DNA of 64,000 bases, taken from Bog-113 sp963752695. GTDB lineage: Bacteria; Acidobacteriota; Terriglobia; Bryobacterales; Bryobacteraceae. The notes below the pieces were generated by a model, which was not told where the DNA came from, did not search any database, and saw nothing but the letters and a program-made list of their open reading frames with translations. The stretch covers positions 310,001-374,000 of the forward strand of contig CAVVZB010000002.1 of NCBI GenBank assembly GCA_963752695.1, in the 5' to 3' direction. The stretch's first letter is position 1. Each line of letters opens with the position of its first letter. The translations under genes were made by a program, and so were the position numbers. Positions 41,493-49,690 of this stretch are shown piece by piece.

Positions 41493-42433
41493 ACTTCAGC
41501 CAGTTCCCGGGTCTGTGAGGCCGCAAAAGCGTGTGGCAGTAACAGCGTAAGTGCGTCCGGGCGAATGCGTATGGTGCTCGGAAGGCTGCCAATGTATTCG
41601 CCATCCGCTTGCAAATGGACGCTCTCGTCGACGGGCCGTAATCGAATTTCGCCCGTACGGTAGAATGTCACGCCAGGGACGCGCCGCAGTTGCTTGGTGG
41701 CCACACCGAGCAGGTAGCGCAAGTATTTCCACGAATCGCGGCCTTCGAACAGTACCACCTCGAAAGCGTTATCGCTCAGCATGACTTCGGCCGCGATTTC
41801 GAAGTCGCCCCCGTAGTTGCGAACCTTGCTGATCAGCGCGAAAGTGCAGCGCCGTGTTTGGCCTTCCAGTTCGACATCGAGTTCGGCTAGCTCTCCGCCT
41901 AAACGGCTCAGACCACCTAGAAAATACGAAATCTTGCCCAGCTTGTCTTTCAGCCCAGCGCTCAGGTGGTAAATTACCTGAGCGTCGAAACCGGCGCCGG
42001 CCATCATCACAAAGAAGCGGGTCTCTCCCGAATCGGTCTCTAGCTCGCCGATTGACACGCGGGTAGGCGTGCACTGGGCCATCTGCCGCGCCGCGCCGAT
42101 CACGTCGCGTTTCAACCCGATCTCGTGAGCCAGAACGTTCGCCGTACCTGCGGGAAAAATCCCCAACGGCACATGAGAGTTCACCATGCCATTCACTACC
42201 TCACTGATAGTCCCGTCACCACCTGCCGCAATGATGAGATCCGCCCCGTTCTCGACCGCTTCCACGGCCAACGCTCCGGCTGTTCGTGGTCCCACGGTTG
42301 GGATCAAGAGAACGTCCTTGGCAAGCGAACGCAGCGTCTCCGCCGCCCTCACTAGCCGGTGCGCCCGCCCGTTCTTAAGCTGGCCGGCGCGCGGGTTGTA
42401 AATGATGGCTGCCCGGGAGTACTGAGGATTCAC
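41468..42433 (-). CDS. Diacylglycerol kinase-family lipid kinase
   Basis: 321 residues with the DAGK catalytic motif AAGGDGTISEVVNGM (about 70-84) and YNPRAGQLKNGRA at the N-terminus; the C-terminal domain includes DAQVIYHLSAGLKDKLGKISYFLGGL, typical of the YegS/BmrU/DgkB-like group. Phosphorylates diacylglycerol or related lipids in envelope recycling. Divergent from ligA, with 34 bp between the two starts. Confidence 0.9.
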   Translation of the reverse strand: MNPQYSRAAIIYNPRAGQLKNGRAHRLVRAAETLRSLAKDVLLIPTVGPRTAGALAVEAVENGADLIIAAGGDGTISEVVNGMVNSHVPLGIFPAGTANVLAHEIGLKRDVIGAARQMAQCTPTRVSIGELETDSGETRFFVMMAGAGFDAQVIYHLSAGLKDKLGKISYFLGGLSRLGGELAELDVELEGQTRRCTFALISKVRNYGGDFEIAAEVMLSDNAFEVVLFEGRDSWKYLRYLLGVATKQLRRVPGVTFYRTGEIRLRPVDESVHLQADGEYIGSLPSTIRIRPDALTLLLPHAFAASQTRELAEVQAGFSRR

Positions 42434-42467
42434 TTTGTCAATTTCTCCGCGACATTATATTAAGGGT

Positions 42468-44480
42468 ATGAGCGACAGCGCGGATAGCCGCGACGCCGAA
42501 AGTCTTCGTGCCGAACTTAGCCGGCATGAGTACCTCTATTATGTTCTGGATCAACCGGACATCAGCGATGCGGAATACGATCGCCTCATGCGCGATCTGC
42601 AGGAACTAGAACGCAAGAACCCCACGCTAATCACGCCCGGCTCGCCCACCCAGCGCGTAGGGGGCAAGCCGCGCGAAGGTTTTATCAAGGTCGCGCATTC
42701 GTCGCAGATGCTCAGCCTCGATAATGCGCTGAACGAGCAAGAGCTTGTTGAATTCGATCGCCGGGTCCGCGAGCTCTTGAAAGACGAGCCCTTCGAGTAC
42801 GTCGCGGAACTCAAAATGGACGGCCTCTCCATGGCCGCGCAGTTTGTCGACTCGCACCTTCTCAGGGCCATCACCCGGGGCGACGGATCGGTGGGAGAAG
42901 ACGTCACCGAGAATGCCCGCACGATCCGCTCGCTTCCGCTTGCGGTCGATCAAGCGGATTTCCCCAGGTTCGAAGTTCGCGGGGAGACCGTAATGAACCG
43001 CTCCGCGTTCGAAAAGCTCAATGCTTCGCGCGAAGAGCAAGGGCTGAGCCGTTTTGCGAACCCGCGTAACGCGGCGGCTGGATCGCTCCGCTTGCTGGAG
43101 CCCTCGATCACCGCCTCCCGCCGCTTGGACTTCTATCCGTACTACGTTCTCGTGGAGGGTCGCCCTGCGTTCCCCAGTCACTGGCAAGCGCTCGAGTGGC
43201 TTCACCAGCATCACTTTAAGGTGAACCCGCATCGGAGCCGCTGCCAAACGATTCAGGAAGTGATTGCCTTCTGTTCCGAGTGGGAAGGCAAGCGCGAGAA
43301 TCTGCCGTATGAGATCGACGGAGTCGTAGTGAAAGTGAGTTCGGTTGCGCAGCAGGAGCAACTCGGAGCCACGGCCAAGGCGCCCCGCTGGGCGATTGCC
43401 TTCAAGTACGCTGCCCGGCAAGCGATCACCACAGTGGAACAGATTACCGTTCAAGTCGGACGGACGGGCGCCTTGACCCCGGTTGCACATTTGGCTCCGG
43501 TCCTGATTGGTGGTGTGACAGTGGCTCGAGCCACTCTCCACAACGAAGACGAAATCGAACGGCTGGGGCTGAGTATCGGCGACAACGTGGTGGTTGAGCG
43601 CAGCGGCGATGTGATCCCGAAGATTGTCCGCGTCCAAAGCCAGGGATCCTACCGCCGTCGTTTTCAGATGCCGAGCGCCTGTCCGGTGTGCGGGGGAACT
43701 GTGGTCCGCGAGCCTGGCGAGTCAGTGACTAAGTGCATCAATGCCAGCTGCCCGGCCCGATTGAAAGAGACTTTGCTGCACTTTGCGTCCCGAGGAGTGA
43801 TGAACATCGACGGGCTGGGCGAGGCTCTGGTCGATCAGTTGGTGGACGCGGGACTGGTGCGCTCGATTGCGGATTTGTACGACCTGACCGAAACTGCACT
43901 GCTTTCGCTCGAAAGGATGGGCCGCAAGTCGGCTTCTACCCTTATGCGGAATATCCTCGCGTCCAAGAGTGCCCCGCTGCCTCGAGTACTGGCGTCACTG
44001 GGAATCCGTTTCGTGGGCGATCGGACGGCGAAGCTGCTAGCGGAGCATTTCGGTACGTTAGACAAGATTGCGGGCTCGACCGCCGAACAGCTGCAGAAAG
44101 CCGGGGAGGTAGGTCCCAAGGTTGCCGAGAGCATCGTTCAGTATTTCCAGGAGCCTCATAACCAGGAGCTGATTGAGCGGCTGCGCGCGGCGAACCTGAA
44201 CATGGAGTACAAAGTCACGCGCCCGGCCGAAGCGTTGCTCGGCGGACTCACTTTTGTGCTGACAGGAAAGTTATCTCTCGATCGCTTGGAAATGGTCAGC
44301 CGGATTGAGGCGTCAGGAGGAAAGGTCAGTAGTGCCGTTAGCCGGAAGACCGATTTTCTTGTCGCGGGAGCGGAGGGAGGCTCAAAACTAGATAAGGCAA
44401 GAGAGTACAACGTTTCTGTAATCGATGAGGAAACCTTACTCAAAATGTTGGAAAGTGATGGCCATCACAAATCGAAGTAA
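42468..44480 (+). CDS. ligA: NAD-dependent DNA ligase
   Basis: Joins Okazaki fragments using NAD+. 670 residues from the ATG at 42468 behind AAGGGT; an upstream TTG at 42435 is less likely. The nucleotidyl Lys is K116 in AELKMDGLSMA. Then come the OB fold, a four-Cys zinc finger (CPVCGG...KCINASCPARL), helix-hairpin-helix motifs and a C-terminal BRCT domain. TTGTCA (42435-42440) and TATTAA (42458-42463), 17 bp apart, look like a promoter, but would place the transcript start at the ATG itself. Confidence 0.97.
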   Translation: MSDSADSRDAESLRAELSRHEYLYYVLDQPDISDAEYDRLMRDLQELERKNPTLITPGSPTQRVGGKPREGFIKVAHSSQMLSLDNALNEQELVEFDRRVRELLKDEPFEYVAELKMDGLSMAAQFVDSHLLRAITRGDGSVGEDVTENARTIRSLPLAVDQADFPRFEVRGETVMNRSAFEKLNASREEQGLSRFANPRNAAAGSLRLLEPSITASRRLDFYPYYVLVEGRPAFPSHWQALEWLHQHHFKVNPHRSRCQTIQEVIAFCSEWEGKRENLPYEIDGVVVKVSSVAQQEQLGATAKAPRWAIAFKYAARQAITTVEQITVQVGRTGALTPVAHLAPVLIGGVTVARATLHNEDEIERLGLSIGDNVVVERSGDVIPKIVRVQSQGSYRRRFQMPSACPVCGGTVVREPGESVTKCINASCPARLKETLLHFASRGVMNIDGLGEALVDQLVDAGLVRSIADLYDLTETALLSLERMGRKSASTLMRNILASKSAPLPRVLASLGIRFVGDRTAKLLAEHFGTLDKIAGSTAEQLQKAGEVGPKVAESIVQYFQEPHNQELIERLRAANLNMEYKVTRPAEALLGGLTFVLTGKLSLDRLEMVSRIEASGGKVSSAVSRKTDFLVAGAEGGSKLDKAREYNVSVIDEETLLKMLESDGHHKSK

Positions 44481-44499
44481 AGAGAAAATGGGAGTCTGA

Positions 44500-44515
44500 G
44501 TTAACACGTGTTAAC
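44500..44515. promoter_or_regulatory. Perfect 16-bp palindrome upstream of the response-regulator gene
   Basis: GTTAACACGTGTTAAC reads the same on both strands. It lies between the ligA stop (44480) and the GTG start at 44527, where a ribosome binding site would sit. The symmetry fits a dimeric transcription factor site; in RNA it could form a 6-bp stem with a 4-base loop. No regulator is identified. Confidence 0.5.
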
Positions 44516-44526
44516 CTAGCCAGCAA

Positions 44527-44919
44527 GTGAACACAGTACTGGTCGTTGATGATGAACCAGAAGTGCTGCGCCTTGTCGAAACGGTCCTAATTCGACGCGG
44601 CTTTAAGGTAATCACGGCTTCGAATGGCGATCGCGCCCTCGAGAAAGTTCGCAAGAACGGCGCGGCGCCAGATCTGTTGCTTACCGACGTCGTCATGCCT
44701 GGCCTCAGTGGTCCGATGATCGCGGAACAGCTGCACGCGCAGTATCCGGATCTTAAAGTGTTGTTTATGTCTGCATTCGAAGATCGTCAAGTGGTGCGAC
44801 GTTTTGTGAAGGATCAAGGCTTCGACCTAATTCCCAAGCCGTTCTCCATTGAGGATCTGGCGGCAAAGGTAAACGCGGTACTGCTCGAGCCTCCCGATTC
44901 TGCACCGGCTGTTACGTAG
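44527..44919 (+). CDS. Stand-alone response-regulator receiver protein (CheY-like)
   Basis: 130 residues, receiver domain only: acidic pocket Asp8-Asp9, phosphoacceptor Asp54 (LLTDVVMPG), Ser82 and Lys104 (PKPFSI). No output domain and no adjacent histidine kinase, so it presumably interacts with other proteins. GTG start at 44527, 12 bp after a perfect palindrome. Confidence 0.92.
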   Translation: MNTVLVVDDEPEVLRLVETVLIRRGFKVITASNGDRALEKVRKNGAAPDLLLTDVVMPGLSGPMIAEQLHAQYPDLKVLFMSAFEDRQVVRRFVKDQGFDLIPKPFSIEDLAAKVNAVLLEPPDSAPAVT

Positions 44920-44936
44920 CCCATGGGCAACTAGTC

Positions 44937-45233
44937 GTGGGGACGTCTGCTTCGAAGCCGCTCGTTGGGCGGAGGTACTCCGTGCACGGCCGGGTTCAGG
45001 GAGTCGGATTTCGAGACTTCGTCCAGCGTGAAGCGCGTCGGCTCAAGCTAAACGGCTACGTACGTAACTTGCCCGACGGTTCGGTCCTGGTTTGCGCAAT
45101 GGGGCCCGAGACTTCGATGTCTGCATTAGAGGCAGCTCTTTATACCGGTCCTCGATGGTCGGAAGTGCGCGGCGTATCGAGCGAAGAACTAATTACGGAC
45201 CAGGCTTTCGACGACTTTCGGATCGTCTTGTAA
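44937..45233 (+). CDS. Acylphosphatase
   Basis: Hydrolyses acyl phosphates. 98 residues with the catalytic Arg in VHGRVQGVGFRDFVQREA and Asn in GYVRNLPDGSVLVCAMG. The first ten residues (MGTSASKPLV) are extra. GTG start. Its 3' end overlaps the convergent TPR/GT9 gene by 45 bp, the largest 3' overlap in the window. Confidence 0.92.
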   Translation: MGTSASKPLVGRRYSVHGRVQGVGFRDFVQREARRLKLNGYVRNLPDGSVLVCAMGPETSMSALEAALYTGPRWSEVRGVSSEELITDQAFDDFRIVL

Positions 45234-46205
45234 GACTGCGGCCCGCAGAAGTTGAAGAGCTCCCGCCCAGTCTCCTTGAGATGGCTGCCGGAACAATCGC
45301 ATAGTCGGGTACCACGGGCTGTCGGAGCGATCCAGCATCCATCGCCAGTCCGCTTGGAACGGGAGTAGGACCCAAACTGGAATTCCTAGTGCTCCGGCCA
45401 GGTGCGCGGTCATGGTGTCCGCCGAGATGATTAGATCCATGGTCATCATGTCTTCAGCTGTCTCGAAGACATCGCCCTCCTCCGCGCGCGCCGGTGTCAG
45501 CGCAGTGCGATCGAGCCCATGTTGCAGGCTGAACAGGTCGGCATCGACTCCGGAAAGAGCTTCTAACAAAAGATTGATCGGCACCGACCTCGCCGGGTTC
45601 CAGGCGCTTGAGGCCCAGACGAGGCCGATCCGCTTTCTGCCTACATTCAGCTTGCTGAGCTTTGGGGGAACTGAAATATAAGGGATTTGCGCCGGTATTG
45701 TTGCGATAGTGCAGCGGAAAATCCGAGGCAGCTCGTTGATCTCAATTTGCACATCCCATTGCGGGGCTTCGGCCGGTGCGCCGCTCCCCCAGGTAACTAC
45801 CCGGTCAATTCCCTTGACATCCCGGAGGAGGCGAACGAGAGCGGGGTGCGTTTCCACAACGAGCGAGCTTGCCTGCTCGCGAATGAAGGGCGCGTAACGA
45901 ATGAACTGAATGGCGTCGCCTAGCCCATGCAGGCACCGGAGCATGACGCGCTGGCCAACGAGCGGTTGCCCGTCCCAAAATCGGTGAGGATCGTGGCCGC
46001 CCCGGGCCGCTATGCGATCGCTTTCGGCCCAGGCATTCTCGAATTGGCCGAGGAGCATCCAGCAATCCCATCGGAGTGCGGAGCAGTCATCCTGGTTATA
46101 TCCGAGAAGTTCGGCAGCATCCGCGCACTCTAGCGCCTGTTTAATGTTTCGGTTCTGAAGGAACGAGGCCGCTCTCGCATACTGCACGCGGACATCGTCT
46201 AACAT
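45189..46205 (-). CDS. TPR-containing, glycosyltransferase-9-like protein
   Basis: 338 residues. The N-terminal 65 residues contain a helical repeat (QALECADAAELLGYNQDDCSALRWDCWMLLGQFENAWAESD) of TPR type. The remainder resembles the GT9/ADP-heptose:LPS heptosyltransferase fold: MLRCLHGLGDAIQFIRYAP, RIGLVWASSAWNPARSVPI and DLIISADTMTAHLAGALGIPVWVLLPF. Such TPR-GT hybrids occur in glycan and protein glycosylation systems; the target is unknown. It overlaps acylphosphatase at the 3' end. Confidence 0.75.
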   Translation of the reverse strand: MLDDVRVQYARAASFLQNRNIKQALECADAAELLGYNQDDCSALRWDCWMLLGQFENAWAESDRIAARGGHDPHRFWDGQPLVGQRVMLRCLHGLGDAIQFIRYAPFIREQASSLVVETHPALVRLLRDVKGIDRVVTWGSGAPAEAPQWDVQIEINELPRIFRCTIATIPAQIPYISVPPKLSKLNVGRKRIGLVWASSAWNPARSVPINLLLEALSGVDADLFSLQHGLDRTALTPARAEEGDVFETAEDMMTMDLIISADTMTAHLAGALGIPVWVLLPFQADWRWMLDRSDSPWYPTMRLFRQPSQGDWAGALQLLRAAVLQDDPKVVESLVRN

Positions 46206-46239
46206 TTGGGAACCGCAGTGGTCGTGAAAGCCGGAAAGA

Positions 46240-46467
46240 CTAGACTTTGGCCTTTTTCTCGGCTCGCTGTTTGGCGTACTTGCGTTCGAACTTGTCGACC
46301 CGGCCAGCAGTGTCGATCAACTTCTGTTTACCGGTAAAGAACGGATGGCAACTCGAGCAAATTTCCACACGAATGTCGCCCTTGTGGGTGGACCGGGTTA
46401 AAAACTTGTGGCCGCACGCGCAGACCACGTTGACTTCGTTATAGGCTGGGTGAATAGCAGCTTTCAT
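46240..46467 (-). CDS. rpmE: 50S ribosomal protein L31 (bL31), zinc form
   Basis: 75 residues from MKAAIHPAYNEVNVV; the frame runs 24 codons further upstream but the family start is clear. Zinc ligands Cys16, Cys18, Cys37 and Cys40 (CACGHKF and ICSSCHPFF), then TGKQKLIDTAGRVDKFERKY. A likely promoter -10 (TATATT, forward 46502-46507) and an upstream stem-loop at 46520-46553 precede it. Confidence 0.96.
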   Translation of the reverse strand: MKAAIHPAYNEVNVVCACGHKFLTRSTHKGDIRVEICSSCHPFFTGKQKLIDTAGRVDKFERKYAKQRAEKKAKV

Positions 46468-46519
46468 GGGGTAATTACAGAGCCTTTCGGACGGAATCTT
46501 CAATATAGCACAAATACAA

Positions 46520-46553
46520 ATCCCCGGTGGATCTCTCACGAGTCACCGGGGAT
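46520..46553 (-). terminator. GC-rich hairpin at the 3' end of the candidate RNA
   Basis: On the minus strand ATCCCCGGTG pairs with CACCGGGGAT across a 14-base loop, followed by TTGTATTTG, a weak U-run. It lies about 50 bp before the rpmE start and could terminate the upstream RNA or attenuate rpmE. Confidence 0.6.
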
Positions 46554-46735
46554 AAGCAGCTTGGTTAAAGAACCAAACTTCTGATTTGCAACCGTGCGAA
46601 ACGGCCGCTCTTAGAACGTCTCCGGCACTGACCCTGGAGTAACGTCCTTCGAACAGCAGATTAGCAGTCGGCCACCTCGCGCGGTTTACAACGATCTATC
46701 ATATGTTGTTCGGACCACCTCCTTCTTCAGTGATG
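46520..46735 (-). ncRNA. Candidate structured RNA (or leader) upstream of rpmE
   Basis: A minus-strand region of about 215 bp without a long ORF, with several stems: ACAAC/GTTGT (46688-46692 with 46705-46709), a GGACGT...ACGTTC plus CTCC/GGAG stem (46614-46647) that contains a G-U pair only if the RNA is read from the minus strand, GGCCG/CGGCC (around 46669-46673 with 46603-46607), and TTGGTT/AACCAA (46561-46576). A 10-bp GC-rich terminal stem (46520-46529 with 46544-46553) is followed by TTTGTATTTG. It could be a small RNA or an rpmE leader; I cannot place it in a known RNA family by eye. Confidence 0.5.
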
Positions 46736-46740
46736 ACTCT

Positions 46741-46770
46741 AAAATAGAACGAGAGATCGACTCTTGTCAA
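46741..46770 (-). promoter_or_regulatory. Sigma-70-type promoter for the candidate RNA
   Basis: On the minus strand TTGACA (46770-46765, a perfect -35) and TATTTT (46746-46741, four of six) are 18 bp apart. The predicted transcript start is about 46735. Confidence 0.6.
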
Positions 46771-46874
46771 CCTTCCGCCCCGGATTAATTTCGCAGCTAG
46801 CGCAACGCCTTACGGTTGTGCGCGTAAAGCCCCTGGATGTAGTACGGTTGCTGCCGAAACATGCGTGACAAACA
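46771..46874. other. Intergenic stretch upstream of the MFS gene
   Basis: Together with the RNA region this is the only gene-free stretch over 300 bp. Here a short hairpin GCGCAAC/GTTGTGC lies at about 46800-46821 and AT-poor sequence leads to the GTG start at 46875. No clear promoter or ribosome binding site was seen. Confidence 0.4.
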
Positions 46875-48029
46875 GTGAATTTTCGCGGGGCGAACAAGAA
46901 CCGGGGTGCGCTGGCCGGCTTCCTTTTGTCCGGCTTCTTATTCGCGCTTATCGGAGCGATGCTGCCGGCCTGGGGATATGACCTCTCCAGCGACTACGCC
47001 CAAGCTGGCCACCACTTTCTCGCGTTCGTGGTTGGGATGATCCTGACGGGCGTTTTGGTGCGGCGCGTCTGGCGCCCGGGCACTCGAACCCTGCTCGTTT
47101 CCGGGTGCGTCATGGCCGGACTTGATCTGGCAGGGGTAGGCGAAGCGCCTCCGGGTAGTTTGCCTTTCCGCATGGCCTTAATCTTCTTGGTCGGAGTTGC
47201 GGCGGGCCTGCTCCACGCGGGTCTGTTTGAGGCGATCCTTCCAGCCCAGGAAGGAGTTCCAGCTGTTTCGCTCAATCTGGGTGGGATCTGCTTCGGGGGC
47301 GGCTCGATTATATGCGCGCTCTTAGTCTCCTCGATCTACTGGGCCGTTTCGGTGCAATCGATGCTGCTTCTGCTAGCGATCGTGCCGGCCATTTTTGCTG
47401 TTTTTTATTGGACGCGAAGGTATACTCCTCGACGTCTGGTTGCCCATCCGCGCGTGTTAAGCCAGTTTCGAAGCGGCGCTGCGGTCTTGTTTTCCCTGCT
47501 CCTGTTTTTTCAGTTCGGTAACGAGTGGTCGATTGCTGGCTGGTTACCGCTGTTTCTGATTCATCGTTTAGGGATGAGCCCGGTAGGCGCGCTTCGCCTG
47601 CTCGCACTTTACTTCGCCGCGCTCACCGCGGGCCGGATCGGGATGTCGTACCTTGTGCAAAGCGCCACTCCTCGACGAATATTGGGCATTTGCGCGACAG
47701 CCTCGCTCGCGGGCTGTCTAATCTTGTCGGCAACCAACAACCGGCTCGGCGCTTCTGTCTCGATTATATTGATTGGGTTTGGGTTTGCGCCTATTTATCC
47801 ACTCGTAACAGCTTGGATCGGATTACGATTCCCGTACTATCACCCCGGTTTTTCGAACGGGATATTCTCCATCGCCCTTGCCGGTGGAATGCTAACTCCA
47901 TGGATTATCGGTGAGATAGCGGCTCATGCTGGGATGACGGCGATGATCGCAGTGCCCGCTGCTGGAACCTGCGCGGTGGTGCTGCTCCTGTTTCTCATTT
48001 GGCTGGAAAAGAGGGTGACCGGCGAATGA
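46875..48029 (+). CDS. Major facilitator superfamily transporter
   Basis: 384 residues with about 11-12 membrane spans and an MFS-like central loop (FYWTRRYTPRRLVAHPRVL). FucP-like sugar permeases show a similar pattern, e.g. GMSYLVQSATPRRILGI and GFGFAPIYPLVTAWIGLRF in the second half, but the substrate cannot be read. GTG start at 46875. The stop overlaps the next start by four bases (ATGA). Confidence 0.88.
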   Translation: MNFRGANKNRGALAGFLLSGFLFALIGAMLPAWGYDLSSDYAQAGHHFLAFVVGMILTGVLVRRVWRPGTRTLLVSGCVMAGLDLAGVGEAPPGSLPFRMALIFLVGVAAGLLHAGLFEAILPAQEGVPAVSLNLGGICFGGGSIICALLVSSIYWAVSVQSMLLLLAIVPAIFAVFYWTRRYTPRRLVAHPRVLSQFRSGAAVLFSLLLFFQFGNEWSIAGWLPLFLIHRLGMSPVGALRLLALYFAALTAGRIGMSYLVQSATPRRILGICATASLAGCLILSATNNRLGASVSIILIGFGFAPIYPLVTAWIGLRFPYYHPGFSNGIFSIALAGGMLTPWIIGEIAAHAGMTAMIAVPAAGTCAVVLLLFLIWLEKRVTGE

Positions 48030-49441
48030 CGCGAACATTTATCGTGCTTCCGATCCTGGCATTGTGCACAATTGTGCTGCCCGCAGCTTCTTTGCAACGT
48101 CGGGTGGAGCGGTTACTCGCCTCGTCTCCCGCAGCGCGTCAAGGGTTTGCCGGAGTTTTCGTGGTGGGGGAGAATGGCCGGCCAATCGTGTCTATCAATG
48201 CGGGCCGGGCCTTCATCCCCGCCTCAACAACGAAGCTATTTTCGACCGCTTTTGCCTTGGAGAAACTAGGACCGGGCAAGCGCTTCGAGACACGCGTGGA
48301 ACAGCGCGGGCCAGATCTTGTTCTGATCGGGGGCGGAGACGCCAATCTTTCCGGGCGAACTCTCCCTTATCAGTTTGGATCACCCGCGGGTGATCCGCTG
48401 GCGGCCATGGATGACTTGGCAACTCAGGTTAGCGCGCAGGGAATCCACGAGGTCCGTGACGTGATTGGCGACGACAGCGCTTTTCTGTTCGAGCCTTTCG
48501 CTCCCGGCTGGGCTGCCGAGGACGTGTCGAATTCCGATGGGGCTCCGGTCGGGGCCTTGCTGGTGAACGATGACGTGATTACGGCAACGATCGCGCCCGG
48601 GCTGCAAGACGGCTCGCCGGTGTCGCTTACGCTCGATCCGCCAGTTGCGCTGTGGGAGGTCGAAAACCGCGCGACCACCGGTCCGTTGGACGACCTGCAC
48701 ACAGACCGGGCACCCGGGAAAGCGTTGTGGCGGGTTTGGGGCACACTACGAGTTGGAAGCCAAGCTCATGTAGAAGAATGGGCGGGTGCCGATCCGGCTC
48801 AGTTCGCGGCGGCCGCATTCCGGCTCTCTTTGGAAAAACGCGGAGTTCACGTATCGGGGTCAACGACGGTGCTGCATCGCTGGCCCGGTGTTCCGGTTCT
48901 ATCCACGCCTGCGGGTGAGACAGTCGCGCGGCACGAGTCCCAGCCCCTGGTTGAAGATTTGCGCGTGATCGACAAGGTGAGCCAGAATCTGCACGCCGAT
49001 CTTCTGCTCATGGACGCGGGCGGCTCGCGGGGAGACGGCTTGAAGCAGCTGAGAGCATTTCTGAATGCCGTGGGGATCGCTGCCGGACAATACCGGTTTT
49101 ATGACGGTTCTGGATTGTCTCGCATGAATCTCGCTACCCCCGAGGCCGTGGTGAGCTTGCTCCGATACATGGTGCGGTCCAAACACGCTGAAGACTGGCT
49201 GTCGCTGCTTCCGGTGGCAGGGGTGGACGGGTCGCTCGCTAAGAGGCTGAACGGGCCGCGGGTAAGAGGGCGTATTCGCGCCAAAACCGGATCACTCAAC
49301 CATGTGAGTGCGCTTGCCGGTTACGCCGAATCCCGGAAGCACCGGCAGCTGGCCTTTGCCATTTTCCTCAATAACGCCCTGGTGGATGCCACCGCGCAAC
49401 ATGCGCTGATTGATAAGATCTGTGAAGTACTGGTGGACTAA
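48026..49441 (+). CDS. dacB: D-alanyl-D-alanine carboxypeptidase/endopeptidase (PBP4 type)
   Basis: Periplasmic peptidoglycan carboxypeptidase/endopeptidase of the S13 family. 471 residues from the ATG (MTRTFIVLPILALC, signal peptide), overlapping the MFS stop. Active-site SxxK is Ser67-Thr-Thr-Lys70 (PASTTKLF), the SxN region is SGLSRMN and KTG is in RAKTGSL. The large insert between SxxK and SxN typical of PBP4 is present. Confidence 0.93.
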   Translation: MTRTFIVLPILALCTIVLPAASLQRRVERLLASSPAARQGFAGVFVVGENGRPIVSINAGRAFIPASTTKLFSTAFALEKLGPGKRFETRVEQRGPDLVLIGGGDANLSGRTLPYQFGSPAGDPLAAMDDLATQVSAQGIHEVRDVIGDDSAFLFEPFAPGWAAEDVSNSDGAPVGALLVNDDVITATIAPGLQDGSPVSLTLDPPVALWEVENRATTGPLDDLHTDRAPGKALWRVWGTLRVGSQAHVEEWAGADPAQFAAAAFRLSLEKRGVHVSGSTTVLHRWPGVPVLSTPAGETVARHESQPLVEDLRVIDKVSQNLHADLLLMDAGGSRGDGLKQLRAFLNAVGIAAGQYRFYDGSGLSRMNLATPEAVVSLLRYMVRSKHAEDWLSLLPVAGVDGSLAKRLNGPRVRGRIRAKTGSLNHVSALAGYAESRKHRQLAFAIFLNNALVDATAQHALIDKICEVLVD

Positions 49442-49443
49442 AG

Positions 49444-49671
49444 ATGCCGATTTTTGAATATAAATGCGACACATGCGGTACCCAATTTGAGAAGCTACTC
49501 CGGCGCTCGGATGAGCGCGCCGGACTGAGCTGCCCGGACTGTGGCGAGGAACATCTAAGCCAGCAATATTCAACGTTTGCCGCGCGAGCCAATGGTGTGA
49601 CCCCTATGGCGGAAGCACCTTCCTGCCCGGGAGGGATGTGTAGCAATCCGGGTGTTTGCGGACGCAACTAG
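49444..49671 (+). CDS. FmdB-family zinc-ribbon protein
   Basis: 75 residues: MPIFEYKCDTCGTQFEKL and SCPDCGEEHL give a four-Cys zinc ribbon (Cys8, Cys11, Cys30, Cys33), followed by a Cys/Pro/Gly tail. FmdB-like putative regulatory protein; no function can be given. It starts 2 bp after dacB. Confidence 0.85.
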   Translation: MPIFEYKCDTCGTQFEKLLRRSDERAGLSCPDCGEEHLSQQYSTFAARANGVTPMAEAPSCPGGMCSNPGVCGRN

Positions 49672-49690
49672 TTCGAGCCTTGCCTGCGGC

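Noticed and set aside
46540..46739. 6S-RNA-like closing stem GAGTCA/TGACTC around the candidate RNA
   Set aside because: The upstream arm (46734-46739) lies at or before the predicted transcript start, so the stem is unlikely to be fully transcribed. No 6S central bubble could be recognised either.
48026..49441. Alternative dacB start at 47999
   Set aside because: The nine extra codons lie in the MFS gene and give no signal peptide; ATG at 48026 overlaps the MFS stop and starts a clear signal.
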